Positions 50,767 to 60,025 of a DNA stretch of 64,000 nt are shown here, piece by piece; position 1 is the stretch's first letter, and every line of letters starts with the position of its first letter. The translations under genes were made by a program, and so were the position numbers. This stretch comes from Acinetobacter lwoffii (GTDB lineage: Bacteria > Pseudomonadota > Gammaproteobacteria > Pseudomonadales > Moraxellaceae): NCBI RefSeq assembly GCF_002321025.1, contig NZ_DCLL01000032.1, positions 18,365 through 82,364 of the forward strand, read 5' to 3'. The notes beneath the pieces were generated by a model. It was not told where the DNA came from. It ran no database searches and worked only from the letters and a program-made list of their open reading frames with translations.

Positions 50767-52584
50767 TTACTTGAGATTTACTTGATAAATCGTGGTGCTC
50801 CCACTGACTTCATGGCCGACCATCAAGAGTGGTTTCTTATTCGGGGAGTCTTTGGCGGGGATAAATACCAAACCTTCCGGTCCTAAATCACCAGCTTGTC
50901 CCATTTCAATCTGCGCTGTGGTCGCTTTAAAATCACGTGAATTAATATATTGCACGAAGACTGGTGATGCAGGTGTAGACACATCATAGACCATGATGCC
51001 ACCGACACGCTCCAGACCAATAAAGGCAAAGGTTTTTTGGCCAATCTGCCCCAAGGTCACCCCTTCAGGTTCCGGTCCTTTATTGTCACTGCGATTATCC
51101 AGTCCGGCTTCTTCATGATTAAAGTTGAAAATTTCAGGATGATGTTTGGCAATATACTGCTCAAATTGATCGCCCGAATCCCATACCAAATCCAAACCGG
51201 TCTGCTGATCATTTTCCACCCAGATACTGACCGAGCGGGTACCAAAGCTATATAAATGATCATAGACCAGATTGTCCCGTTCATTCAGTTTGGCTGTACC
51301 ATCGGCATTTTTTTGATAGCCTTCAGTCCAACTAATATTTAAACGGCCCAGTAGATGATCTTCACGGCAGTCTTTGGCATCCCCTGCAATAGCACCGCAG
51401 TAGGCAAAGTTAGCCGGATTAAGTTCTGCACCTTTGGCCAATACCCGAAGATGAGCTGGCAAATCATCACCCAGACGGCGGTCAAAACCTTTGGTATGGA
51501 CCAAGTGTTTCACCCGCCATTCTTCTACAAAGCCCTGGCTGGTATCGTTATTGAAATATGCAGGATTGTTTTCACCCCAGGCACGGGCATCGCCTTCATT
51601 GGCAGACACAATATAGGTTTTGCCCGCGACCTCGAAACTTGCAATCGCATCTGGCATATATAAGCCACGGACATTGGCCCAAGTTTGAATATTGATTTTG
51701 CCTTTACCGTCGATACCATCCGCATCGCTGATATCCATACCATGACCATTTATGCCATGATCTTTAAAGCCAAATGGATAAACAGCGAGCACCTTGGCAG
51801 AAGCCACATCAATTTTGGCCAAGGCATTATTTTCCTGTAAGGCAACCCAGGCGGTTTTTCCATCTTTCGAAACAGTGATGTACTCAGGTTCAAAATCCTG
51901 AGCTGCGCTGGCCTTTGGTCCGAAAATGCGGACGTCCTGTTCACGCAATGCTGCTTCCCGTCCATTCAAGGCCTTAAAGTCTGCTGTACGAATGATCGGG
52001 GCTTTTAAATTGGCCAGACTAATGACAGACACTGAACCTTCTGGATCAACCTGATAATCATCAGAAGGCTCGCCTTCATTGGCCACCAGCAAAGTTTGAC
52101 CATCCGGTGTGAAAGTCAGCATGTCCGGTAAGGCACCCACCTGTACGTGGGCCAGCTTAGTCAAGTCTTTGGCCTGATATAAAGCAATATAGCCCGGGTC
52201 AGTTTTCACAGCAGCCTGAATCGCAATGGCGACAATGCCATTGTGTACCGCGACACTGTTGACCTCAGCCTCTGGCGCAATGTCATCGACCGTGATAGAG
52301 GTTATTTTTTTTGGCTGATCAGGTTGACTTAAATCCAGTACATCCAATACGCCTTCTTTGGCATTGACCACGAATAGGCGTTGACTCTCTGCATCAAAGG
52401 CCGGAATTTCTGCTGCACTTTGCGCAAACACACCCGATTCATAAGCGGCTAATTTGCTTAATTCGATCGAGTTCGGTGTAGCCTCAACGATTGGAACAGG
52501 AGTTTCATTTTCATTCTCACTTCCACATGCCACCATCCCCACAGCCAGCATGGCCACTATCAATGACTTTAATTTTAATTTCAT
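50767..52584 (-). CDS. Choice-of-anchor I beta-propeller lipoprotein
   Basis: A 605-aa lipoprotein with signal ending in GMVAC (Cys20 lipidated). The body has propeller-like repeats of the type VxxxDGQTLLVANEGEPSDD and AFASEGVxDL-like segments, and the family is often called choice-of-anchor I, sometimes esterase-like or alkaline-phosphatase-like. Related proteins have been seen in phosphate-stress gene sets. The presence of a PiT-like gene beside it makes phosphate use a guess. A lipid anchor would place it on the outer or inner membrane facing the periplasm. Confidence 0.75.
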   Translation of the reverse strand: MKLKLKSLIVAMLAVGMVACGSENENETPVPIVEATPNSIELSKLAAYESGVFAQSAAEIPAFDAESQRLFVVNAKEGVLDVLDLSQPDQPKKITSITVDDIAPEAEVNSVAVHNGIVAIAIQAAVKTDPGYIALYQAKDLTKLAHVQVGALPDMLTFTPDGQTLLVANEGEPSDDYQVDPEGSVSVISLANLKAPIIRTADFKALNGREAALREQDVRIFGPKASAAQDFEPEYITVSKDGKTAWVALQENNALAKIDVASAKVLAVYPFGFKDHGINGHGMDISDADGIDGKGKINIQTWANVRGLYMPDAIASFEVAGKTYIVSANEGDARAWGENNPAYFNNDTSQGFVEEWRVKHLVHTKGFDRRLGDDLPAHLRVLAKGAELNPANFAYCGAIAGDAKDCREDHLLGRLNISWTEGYQKNADGTAKLNERDNLVYDHLYSFGTRSVSIWVENDQQTGLDLVWDSGDQFEQYIAKHHPEIFNFNHEEAGLDNRSDNKGPEPEGVTLGQIGQKTFAFIGLERVGGIMVYDVSTPASPVFVQYINSRDFKATTAQIEMGQAGDLGPEGLVFIPAKDSPNKKPLLMVGHEVSGSTTIYQVNLK

Positions 52585-52761
52585 TTTTTTGTTGATCTAT
52601 CATGAAGAATTCGTGACCAATTTATAACCAGAGCATTGCAGTGCCATGACAGATCGGTTGCAGTTCCTTGACACAACACCGCATAAAAGTTGACACGCTT
52701 TATATACGACAGACTCGGCTGATTCCTTTAAACTATTCAAAATTTTCAGTTTTCCAGAATT

Positions 52762-54153
52762 ATGAATGCCACGCCTACGCATCAAGCCTTAGATCCCGAG
52801 TTCAGACTGCTGGTCTTGTTGGTCTCGATTGGCTTTTTTATGCAGGGGCTGGACACCACCATTATTAATACCGCCCTACCTGCAATTGCCCAAAATTTGC
52901 AGGAAGATCCGCTACGCATGCACAGTGTGGTTGTGGCTTATGTGCTGTCTGTGGCGGCCTGCATTCCCTTAAGTGGCTGGCTGGCAGACCGGTTCGGGGT
53001 CAGAAATACCTATTTTGCTGCAATTATTATTTTCTCTTTGGCCTCTTTGGGCTGTGCCTGGTCAAGTAGCCTGAATGAATTATTGGTGTACCGGATCTTT
53101 CAAGGGATCGGTGGTGCACTATTGCTGCCGGTCGGCCGTTTGGCCATGCTGAAGATCATTCCCCGTACCCAGTTTCTGGCCGCCATGAGTCTGATGAGTC
53201 TGGCCGGCCTGATTGGTCCGTTGATTGGCCCGACTTTAGGTGGCTGGATGGTGGAATATCTGTCCTGGCACTGGATTTTCCTGATCAATCTACCGATTGG
53301 TTTGCTGGGCGCACTGATTACCTTTAAGGCCATGCCGAATGTACTTGAACCTACAGTCGCCCGTTTTGATTATTGGGGCTTTATCTTGCTGGTGGTGGCG
53401 ATGGTGGGCCTCTGTCTGGGAATTGAAAATTTTGCCAGTCCAAAAAACTCGCTGTGGTGGAGCCTGAGCCTGATTCTAGCCGGTTTATTGGCCACCCTGA
53501 TTTATGCCTATCATTCACATACGCATAGCAATGCCCTATTTCGCAGCCGGCTGTTTAAAAATAAAATTTATGCGATTGGTATTTTGGGTAATTTTTTTGC
53601 CCGTCTCGGCGGCAACTCGATTCCATTTTTACTGCCGCTGATGTTACAGGTGGCTTTCGGTTTTGAACCTTTTATTACCGGTTTATTGATGATTCCGACT
53701 GTGCTCGGTTCGCTGGCCTCCAAACCGATTATCCGCAACATCATTCAGCGTTTTGGCTATCGCCGGGTATTGCTGGTCAATACTTTGCTGGTGGGTCTAT
53801 GTATTGCCAGTTTTGCCCTGACCACGGCGGAAACCCCAATCTGGCTCCGCGCGATTCATTTCTTTATCTTCGGCATTTTAAATTCACTGCAATTCGTGTC
53901 GATGAATACCCTGACCTTAAAGGATTTAAGCCAGCAGGATGCCAGTAGCGGCAACAGTTTCCTGTCGATGATCATGATGCTGTCAATGAGTATCGGAGTG
54001 GCGCTGGCAGGGACACTGGTGAACATGCTGAGTGCCTATTATGGCGCTGACAATCTGGTGGCTGCTTTTCATGTGTCACTGATCTGTTTAGGCTGTATCA
54101 ATATTATTGCGGCCTATATTTTCTGGCATATTCCTAAAAATACCCCGGTTTGA
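52762..54153 (+). CDS. MFS multidrug exporter, DHA2/MdtD type
   Basis: A 463-aa transporter with about 14 helices. The N-terminal block GFFMQGLDTTIINTALPAIA and the motif YRIFQGIGGALLLPVGRLA are nearly those of E. coli MdtD, including the conserved MNTLTLKDL and SSGNSFLSMIM in the C-terminal half. It probably exports small toxic compounds by proton exchange. No mdtABC genes adjoin it. The gene is divergent from the propeller lipoprotein. Confidence 0.85.
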   Translation: MNATPTHQALDPEFRLLVLLVSIGFFMQGLDTTIINTALPAIAQNLQEDPLRMHSVVVAYVLSVAACIPLSGWLADRFGVRNTYFAAIIIFSLASLGCAWSSSLNELLVYRIFQGIGGALLLPVGRLAMLKIIPRTQFLAAMSLMSLAGLIGPLIGPTLGGWMVEYLSWHWIFLINLPIGLLGALITFKAMPNVLEPTVARFDYWGFILLVVAMVGLCLGIENFASPKNSLWWSLSLILAGLLATLIYAYHSHTHSNALFRSRLFKNKIYAIGILGNFFARLGGNSIPFLLPLMLQVAFGFEPFITGLLMIPTVLGSLASKPIIRNIIQRFGYRRVLLVNTLLVGLCIASFALTTAETPIWLRAIHFFIFGILNSLQFVSMNTLTLKDLSQQDASSGNSFLSMIMMLSMSIGVALAGTLVNMLSAYYGADNLVAAFHVSLICLGCINIIAAYIFWHIPKNTPV

Positions 54154-54219
54154 TGCGATATATTCACTTTGGGCTGATTGTAAGTTTTAGGCTAAATCAC
54201 ATATAGGCAAGGACTGAAG

Positions 54220-54999
54220 ATGCAAAAAAATCAGGCTCCGAACAGAGTTAATAAATCGCTCTTGATTGGGCTTGGCGTGCTGATCACTGTGATCGCTAGC
54301 GCTATGGTCTATTTCTGCCTGATGAAAGCACCCTCTGCCCATGCTGCCGATTACCCAATCCAAGGTTTTGATGTATCGCATCATCAAAAAGAGATTCAGT
54401 GGCAGCAGATTTCGCCTGAAAAATACCATTTTGTTTATCTGAAAGCCACTGAAGGCGGTGATTTTAAAGATACCAAATTTCAGAAAAACTGGTTAAAAGC
54501 ACGTGAACGCGGCTTTCTGGTCGGTGCCTATCATTTCTACCGCCTCTGCCGCGATGGCAGCATTCAAGCCCAGAATTTTATTGACTCCGTACCCAATAAA
54601 CCGGATGCCTTACCGCCAGTGATTGATCTGGAATATGACAGCAAATGCATCAATACCTATTCTAAAGAGCAGCTTTTAAACGAAATTCAGGTGATGCACG
54701 ATGCCCTGAAAAAGCATTATGGCAAGCAGCCGATTTTCTATATTTCTAAAGCTTTTTATAATATTGTACTGGCAGGACACTTTCCTAACGTACCACTCTG
54801 GGTACGTGAATACAAAGGTCTGCCTGATTTAAAAGATCAGCCTAAATGGACGTTTTGGCAACATACCAGTCAGGGGAAAATTCCCGGTATTACCACACCG
54901 GTAGACCTGAATGTTTTTTATGGCTCAGAACAGCAATGGCTGGATTTTCTCAAAAAGAATGCGATTGTAGTACCTTCATCTGAGAATCAAGCAAAATAA
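54220..54999 (+). CDS. GH25-family lysozyme, membrane-anchored
   Basis: A 259-aa muramidase with one N-terminal membrane helix (about 14-35). The GH25 signature residues are present: D51 (GFDVSHHQ), E78 (YLKATEGG), D136 and E138 (VIDLEYD), and the C-terminal WQHTSQGKI. E. coli YegX is a chromosomal relative. It lacks binding repeats. It may remodel peptidoglycan or act as an exported or anchored lysozyme. No phage genes surround it. Confidence 0.88.
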   Translation: MQKNQAPNRVNKSLLIGLGVLITVIASAMVYFCLMKAPSAHAADYPIQGFDVSHHQKEIQWQQISPEKYHFVYLKATEGGDFKDTKFQKNWLKARERGFLVGAYHFYRLCRDGSIQAQNFIDSVPNKPDALPPVIDLEYDSKCINTYSKEQLLNEIQVMHDALKKHYGKQPIFYISKAFYNIVLAGHFPNVPLWVREYKGLPDLKDQPKWTFWQHTSQGKIPGITTPVDLNVFYGSEQQWLDFLKKNAIVVPSSENQAK

Positions 55000-55052
55000 A
55001 GCTGATCGCCTGAAAACAAGTTCTTTATAAAAACAACAAGGAAATAAAAAGA

Positions 55053-56069
55053 TTGAAATGGATAAAAGGCGTTTTACTCGGTCTGGTGATTCTACTCCTG
55101 CTCGTCGCGGGTATGCTGGCTTATCTGTTGCAAGCTTCGGGCAAGGTTAGTGACTTTAAAGCCTGGCAGCCGCAAACCGGTACATCCGTTCACGAGCTTA
55201 CAGTCAAATTTTTTGGTGTGTCCACTCTGTTACTCGATGATGGCCACGATCAGATCCTGATCGATGGTTTCTTTAGCCGGCCATCTTTGTGGCAAGTGCT
55301 TAGCCGCCCTATTCAAAGTGATAGAGCGCTCCTAGAGCAACTGGTGAAGCACCATGAATTGAGCCGAACCCGAGCCATTCTGGTCAGTCACTCGCATTAT
55401 GACCATGTTCTGGATGTACCGGCCTTACTGGAAATGCTTCCCGAAACTGCTGTCGTCGGTTCGCCGAGCACCCTGAATATCGCCCGAGCAAATCCCAAAG
55501 TTACTCCACAGCAATTACAGTCAGTTAAACCTTGGCAACTACAGCAATGGGGGCATTTCCAGATCACGGCAATTCCCTCACAACATACTCCGCCCACAGC
55601 GGTAAATGATAATTTAGGCGAAGAGTTACTCCAACCTTTAGCTCTGCCAGCTAAATTTTCCGAATTTAAGGAAGGTGGCAGTTTCGATTACCTGATTGAG
55701 CATGCAGGACATAAGATTCTGGTCAAGGCCAGTACCAGATTTATTCCAGAGCAATTGCAGCATCTGAAAGTCGATACCCTGTTTTTAGGCATTGCCCAGC
55801 TTTCCAGACAATCCGATGCCTATCAGCAGCAATATCTGGCTGAAACCCTGAACCTGCTCAAGCCCAAAGTGGTGATTCCGGTGCATTGGGATGATTTTTT
55901 TCAGCCTTTAAACCAGCCGCTGCAATTTTTACCCCGTCTTGCCGATGACACCCCAAAAAGTTTGCAACTTCTGATTCAGGCTGCCGAGAGACAAGGGACA
56001 AAAGTCGTCCTGCTCAGCGAACCGCAGCCCTATTTACTCAACTCAGCCTTCGCTTCCCAATCCGATTAA
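55053..56069 (+). CDS. Membrane-anchored MBL-fold metallohydrolase
   Basis: A 338-aa protein with one N-terminal membrane helix (about 5-28) and a metallo-beta-lactamase fold. The metal motif SHSHYDH (112-118) is intact, and a later HWDD (VIPVHWDDFF) provides another ligand. The layout resembles NAPE-PLD/UlaG-like hydrolases. TTG at 55053 has AAGGAA 9 nt upstream; no ATG in frame lies nearby. The substrate is unknown. It sits 53 bases after the GH25 gene and 20 before dinB. Confidence 0.78.
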   Translation: MKWIKGVLLGLVILLLLVAGMLAYLLQASGKVSDFKAWQPQTGTSVHELTVKFFGVSTLLLDDGHDQILIDGFFSRPSLWQVLSRPIQSDRALLEQLVKHHELSRTRAILVSHSHYDHVLDVPALLEMLPETAVVGSPSTLNIARANPKVTPQQLQSVKPWQLQQWGHFQITAIPSQHTPPTAVNDNLGEELLQPLALPAKFSEFKEGGSFDYLIEHAGHKILVKASTRFIPEQLQHLKVDTLFLGIAQLSRQSDAYQQQYLAETLNLLKPKVVIPVHWDDFFQPLNQPLQFLPRLADDTPKSLQLLIQAAERQGTKVVLLSEPQPYLLNSAFASQSD

Positions 56070-56089
56070 AGCCCCTTAAGATAGCGTAC

Positions 56090-57145
56090 ATGCGCAAAAT
56101 TATTCATATCGATATGGATGCGTTTTATGCCTCGGTTGAGCTGCGTGAACGTCCAGAACTGAAAGACTTACCTGTGGTGATAGCCTCGCATCATCCTCGG
56201 GCGGTGGTCGCGGCTGCCTCCTATCCGGCACGGGTTTATGGCCTGCGTTCTGCCATGTCCATGGGGCAGGCGCGCAAACTGTGTCCTCAAGTTATCGTGA
56301 TTGAGCCAGATTTTGCCAAATACCGGCAGGTATCGGCACAAATTCATCAGATCTTCCAGCAATATACTTCCCTGATTGAGCCACTGTCTCTAGATGAAGC
56401 CTTTCTGGATGTCACAGAAAATTTACAGCAGATTCCCAGTGCTACCGAAGTCGCCATGCGAATTCGTGAGGATATTTTTCAAGCCACCGGATTAACCGCT
56501 TCTGCTGGTGTAGCGCCCAACAAGTTTCTCGCTAAAATTGCTTCGGACTGGCACAAACCGAATGGGATCTGTGTGATTAAACCTTCGCAGGTACAGCGTT
56601 TTATCCAGGATCTGCCACTGAAAAAAATTCCCGGCGTCGGTAAAGTCACTCAGGAAAAACTGAAAAGCCTGAATCTAGAAACTTTAGGCGATTTACAGCA
56701 AATCGATGAAGCCTTACTAATTCAACATTTTGGCAAATATGGCCGGCGGCTATTTTTGTATGCTCAAGGCATTGATGAACGACCGGTCGAAGTGGAACGG
56801 GAACGCCAGCAAATTTCCAAAGAAACCACTTTTGATGATGACCTGCATCTGAACCAATGTCGCCCCTATTGGGAGCCTTTACTTGGACAAGTATGGCAAA
56901 GCCTGCAAAAGAAACAGCTTTCTGCTCGCGGCGTTACGGTCAAATTAAAACTCAAGAATTTTCAGGTGATGCAACACAGTAAAAGTTTTAAACAGGTGCT
57001 GCGTAGCCCACAGGAATTAGCCCAAGCCTTGGACTTACTGCTCGACGACCTGCATATTGCTCCGCAGATGCAATTTCGGCTGATCGGCGTCGGCGTGTAT
57101 CAGCTCAGCGTCCCCGAAACTGAAACCCAGTTATTGCTACTCTAA
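56090..57145 (+). CDS. dinB: DNA polymerase IV (Y family)
   Basis: An error-prone translesion polymerase of 351 aa. The palm motifs DMDAFYASVE (near residue 7-16) and SLDEAFLDVT are intact, followed by the little-finger domain. No clear LexA-type SOS box is recognised upstream; Acinetobacter lacks LexA and uses UmuDAb. The final residues do not give a clear beta-clamp motif. It is likely cotranscribed with the MBL gene. Confidence 0.94.
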   Translation: MRKIIHIDMDAFYASVELRERPELKDLPVVIASHHPRAVVAAASYPARVYGLRSAMSMGQARKLCPQVIVIEPDFAKYRQVSAQIHQIFQQYTSLIEPLSLDEAFLDVTENLQQIPSATEVAMRIREDIFQATGLTASAGVAPNKFLAKIASDWHKPNGICVIKPSQVQRFIQDLPLKKIPGVGKVTQEKLKSLNLETLGDLQQIDEALLIQHFGKYGRRLFLYAQGIDERPVEVERERQQISKETTFDDDLHLNQCRPYWEPLLGQVWQSLQKKQLSARGVTVKLKLKNFQVMQHSKSFKQVLRSPQELAQALDLLLDDLHIAPQMQFRLIGVGVYQLSVPETETQLLLL

Positions 57146-57367
57146 ACCTTTTTTGATCATGTTTTAGGCATCAGTTTAAAAATACGGCAACTTTGTTTTT
57201 ACATTTTGATTTTTTAGAGTACTCTATCTGCGCAATGCATTATCCATGTATGTGCCGAGATGCTGAAAATCACCTTTACTTTCAGCATGATGTCCTGTGA
57301 TTAGCGTGACGATCAAATCCGAATATTGCAGGGCAACTCTGATGTAACTCATGGAATCCCCTCCTGC

Positions 57368-58678
57368 ATGTCTTCTGTAAATTCTTCTGTTGTTCAAGAA
57401 CAACGCGCACGTAAAGCTGCGCTATCTAGTTTTGTTGGTGCTGTTGTCGATTGGTATGATTTTCTCCTTTATGGCATTGTTGCAGCCTTAATTTTTAAAG
57501 ATCAGTTTTTCCCCAGTATTGGCGAGAACATGGGTACCCTTGCGGCTCTGGCCACCTTTGGGGTCGGCTTCCTGTTTCGTCCTTTAGGTGGTGTGGTATT
57601 TGGTCACTTTGGTGACAAGCTCGGCCGTAAAAAAATGCTGGTACTTACGGTAATCCTGATGGGAATTTCCACGGTCGGGATTGGTCTGCTGCCAAATTTT
57701 GAAGCAATTGGCTGGTGGGCTCCGGTGCTGTTGGTGTTTTGCCGTGCCTTGCAAGGCTTTGCCGTGGGTGGTGAATGGGGCGGCGCAGCTCTGATGGCAG
57801 TTGAAAATGCACCCAAGGGTAAAAAAGCCTTTTATAGCAGCGGGGTTCAGGTCGGCTATGGTGTTGGCCTGGTATTGGCCACTGGTGCAGTCTCCATTAT
57901 TATTGCGACCCTAGGCGAACAGGCTTTTGCGGACTGGGCATGGCGTATTCCCTTTCTGGCCAGCATCGTACTGTTAGCTGTAGCGATGTGGATCCGACGT
58001 GATCAGGATGAATCGCAAGAGTTTGTGGAAAAGGTGGTGAAAGCTGATCATCAACCAGAAAAACTGCCGATCTTGCAGGCGATCAGCAAACATCCAAAAG
58101 CTTTCTTTTATATTCTTGCCTTACGTTTGACTGAATTGCTGACCATGTATCTGGTCACCAATTTCGCCCTGAACTATTCCACCAGCAACCTAGGCATGGA
58201 CAAACAGTTCTTCCTGAATATCACGCTGATGGTCGGTGCCATCAGCTGTTTCAGTATTCCCTTCTTTGCCTGGCTGGCGGATAAATTCAATCATCAGAAA
58301 ATGTGTGTCTGGGGCGGTTTGATTGGTGCGCTTTCAGCCTTTCCATTTTTTATGGCGCTCGATGCACAAAACACCTGGATGATCATTGTCGGGGCAATTT
58401 TACTGGCGAACGTCGCACACGATATGGTGGTCAGTGTCCATCAACCGATTTTCACCTCCCTGTTTGGCACAGAATACCGCTACAGCGGTGCCGGAGTTGG
58501 CTATCAGGTGGCGAGCATCATTGGGGGTGGTTTTACCCCATTTATTGCAGCGGCACTGGTGATTTGGGCGGATGGTTCATGGCATTATGTAGCCATCTAT
58601 CTGGCGGTGGGTTGTCTGCTGACTGCACTGGTCGCAGCCCTGATGCCCAAAACTCAGGATGAACAACATGACAGTTGA
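57368..58678 (+). CDS. MHS-family metabolite:H+ symporter
   Basis: A 436-aa MFS transporter of the metabolite:H+ symporter family (12 helices). The hallmark FVGAVVDWYDFLLYG in helix 1 and the signature DKLGRKKMLVL between helices 2 and 3, GFAVGGEWGGAALMAVE in helix 4-5 are visible. Substrates in the family include shikimate, citrate, proline/betaine and alpha-ketoglutarate. The start at 57368 (MSSVNSS) is preferred to 57326. The RidA gene overlaps its end, which suggests an amino-acid-like or imine-producing substrate. Confidence 0.85.
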   Translation: MSSVNSSVVQEQRARKAALSSFVGAVVDWYDFLLYGIVAALIFKDQFFPSIGENMGTLAALATFGVGFLFRPLGGVVFGHFGDKLGRKKMLVLTVILMGISTVGIGLLPNFEAIGWWAPVLLVFCRALQGFAVGGEWGGAALMAVENAPKGKKAFYSSGVQVGYGVGLVLATGAVSIIIATLGEQAFADWAWRIPFLASIVLLAVAMWIRRDQDESQEFVEKVVKADHQPEKLPILQAISKHPKAFFYILALRLTELLTMYLVTNFALNYSTSNLGMDKQFFLNITLMVGAISCFSIPFFAWLADKFNHQKMCVWGGLIGALSAFPFFMALDAQNTWMIIVGAILLANVAHDMVVSVHQPIFTSLFGTEYRYSGAGVGYQVASIIGGGFTPFIAAALVIWADGSWHYVAIYLAVGCLLTALVAALMPKTQDEQHDS

Positions 58679-59024
58679 ACGTTTACACGTATCGAAACGC
58701 TTTTCGGAAATTGCTATTGCCGGTAATCTGATGCATCTTGCCGGCCAGCTGGCCACAGATGTTGAACTGGATATTAAAGGGCAAACCCAACAGACTTTAG
58801 ATATTATTGACCAGTTTCTGGCAGATGCCGGCACAGACAAAAGTCACATCATGTCGGTAACCATCTATTTGAAAGATATTGAGAAGGATTATGCAGCCTT
58901 CAATGAAGTCTGGGATGCCTGGGTCGCTGATATCGAAGCGCTGCCTCGTACCTGTGTAGAAGCAAAACTCTATGATCCACGGGTATTGGTCGAACTGACT
59001 GTCGTGGCGGTTAAACCAGAATAA
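58668..59024 (+). CDS. RidA-family enamine/imine deaminase
   Basis: A 118-aa YjgF/RidA-type protein that hydrolyses reactive enamines and imines from PLP enzymes, or a subfamily with other substrates. The C-terminal block LPRTCVEAKLYDPRVLVELTVVA carries the conserved Arg and Glu around the active site (RTCVEA, LVELT). The start at 58668 has AGGA 8 nt upstream and overlaps the transporter by 11 bases; an ATG at 58659 is also in frame. Coupled translation with the MHS transporter links the two. Confidence 0.88.
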   Translation: MTVERLHVSKRFSEIAIAGNLMHLAGQLATDVELDIKGQTQQTLDIIDQFLADAGTDKSHIMSVTIYLKDIEKDYAAFNEVWDAWVADIEALPRTCVEAKLYDPRVLVELTVVAVKPE

Positions 59025-59045
59025 TGTTTCAAGATCGATACTCAT

Positions 59046-59075
59046 AAAAAAAGCATGCTTCTGGCATGCTTTTTT
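59046..59075. terminator. Bidirectional terminator after RidA
   Basis: The stem AAAAAGCATGC-TTCTG-GCATGCTTTTT lies between the RidA gene (+) and the convergent DUF2726 gene (-). Confidence 0.92.
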
Positions 59076-59078
59076 GTT

Positions 59079-59627
59079 TTAGCCCACAGCTTTGATTTTA
59101 CTGCGCTCTAAATCCGAATATAAATAATATTTTTTCAGATCATTGCTAACTGTATATTTGGGCATTTTCTGCATTTGCGCTTGCTCCTGCAAGAAGTCCT
59201 GGCGCAACTGATAATATTCCGGCACATCATCGTAACGAATCACCCGATAACCGGCCATGGTTAGTAATGCATCCTGAAAACCCGTCTGCTGGGGACGCTT
59301 TAAGATTAAGGGATCATCCACTCCTACCACGGCTAGAATCTGATGCTGCTGATCCAGAATGACAAAATCTGCAGTCAGGTTACGGTACTTATGCCGAGTC
59401 CGGTTAAATTTAGTCGTTATTAAGGCATCATAGGAAACATGTGCCAGAATAATGTATTCAGGTAAGACTTCTCTCAGGCGAGTGAAGGTCAATTGCTCAT
59501 TCAGGTTAAAAATAGCACGCTGCTTTAACGCGCTGTCTTGTGGTTTGGAATTATTTCCGAGCTTTTTCCATGCCATGAGCACGACACAGAAGAGCAGGAA
59601 ACTCCCAATCATAATATAGGTGGTCAT
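59079..59627 (-). CDS. DUF2726 protein with N-terminal membrane helix
   Basis: A 182-aa protein with one membrane helix (about 4-20) and a DUF2726 domain (about 45-160), a PD-(D/E)xK nuclease-like fold. The first Asp is present (ADFVILD), but the strand that normally reads IELDD is VVGVDD, so the usual catalytic Glu appears to be Gly. This suggests an inactive or altered nuclease. The cellular role of DUF2726 is unknown. It stands alone. Confidence 0.72.
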   Translation of the reverse strand: MTTYIMIGSFLLFCVVLMAWKKLGNNSKPQDSALKQRAIFNLNEQLTFTRLREVLPEYIILAHVSYDALITTKFNRTRHKYRNLTADFVILDQQHQILAVVGVDDPLILKRPQQTGFQDALLTMAGYRVIRYDDVPEYYQLRQDFLQEQAQMQKMPKYTVSNDLKKYYLYSDLERSKIKAVG

Positions 59628-59721
59628 GCCTAAATCCTTGCATTCTTATAATCATTTTTGTTTTATTGTTGTGCAGTATAAACCCACGCTTTATTTTAAA
59701 TAGAGCTAACAACCAATCTGT

Positions 59722-59886
59722 TTAAATACCCATACAACTGGTATCAAAACTGGATTCTGTGTTACCTAAAGTGACATCTCTCTGGATGCCAATGAAAGTG
59801 GATTTAAAGTACTGATAATGCACTCTAAAACATCCATGGAATTGATCGCAATACATATCTGCCCAACTGTAGGACAATTCCGACAA
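59722..59886 (-). pseudogene. Possible gene remnant (54 codons)
   Basis: A short open frame (TTG at 59886, or ATG at 59856) to a TAA at 59722 encodes a protein-like 54-residue tail with three Cys (positions 13, 19, 51) and ending DTSCMGI. It lies in the 398-bp gap between ygiQ and the DUF2726 gene on the same strand. No ribosome-binding site or upstream extension is seen. It may be the 3' end of a decayed gene; chance is not excluded. Confidence 0.3.
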
Positions 59887-59989
59887 AGTGTTATTTTTAT
59901 ATCACTTTTTTAAAGAACTTAGTCCAAATAATATATTCTTTTACACTTTCAACGCACAAGCTCAGGCTACGTTACTTTACCCAAGAGCT

Positions 59990-60016
59990 AAAAAAAGACA
60001 CCGAAGTGTCTTTTTA
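59990..60016 (-). terminator. Terminator after ygiQ-type gene
   Basis: AGACAC-TTCG-GTGTCT (minus strand) with a UUCG loop and a T-run, 10 bases beyond the stop. Confidence 0.9.
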
Positions 60017-60025
60017 TTAACTTAA

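Larger units (their letters stand above)
59628..60025. other. 398-bp intergenic region
   Basis: Holds the ygiQ terminator at its right end and the possible gene remnant at 59722-59886. The rest is AT-rich with no other ORF or clear structure. A promoter for the DUF2726 gene must lie near its left end. Confidence 0.6.
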
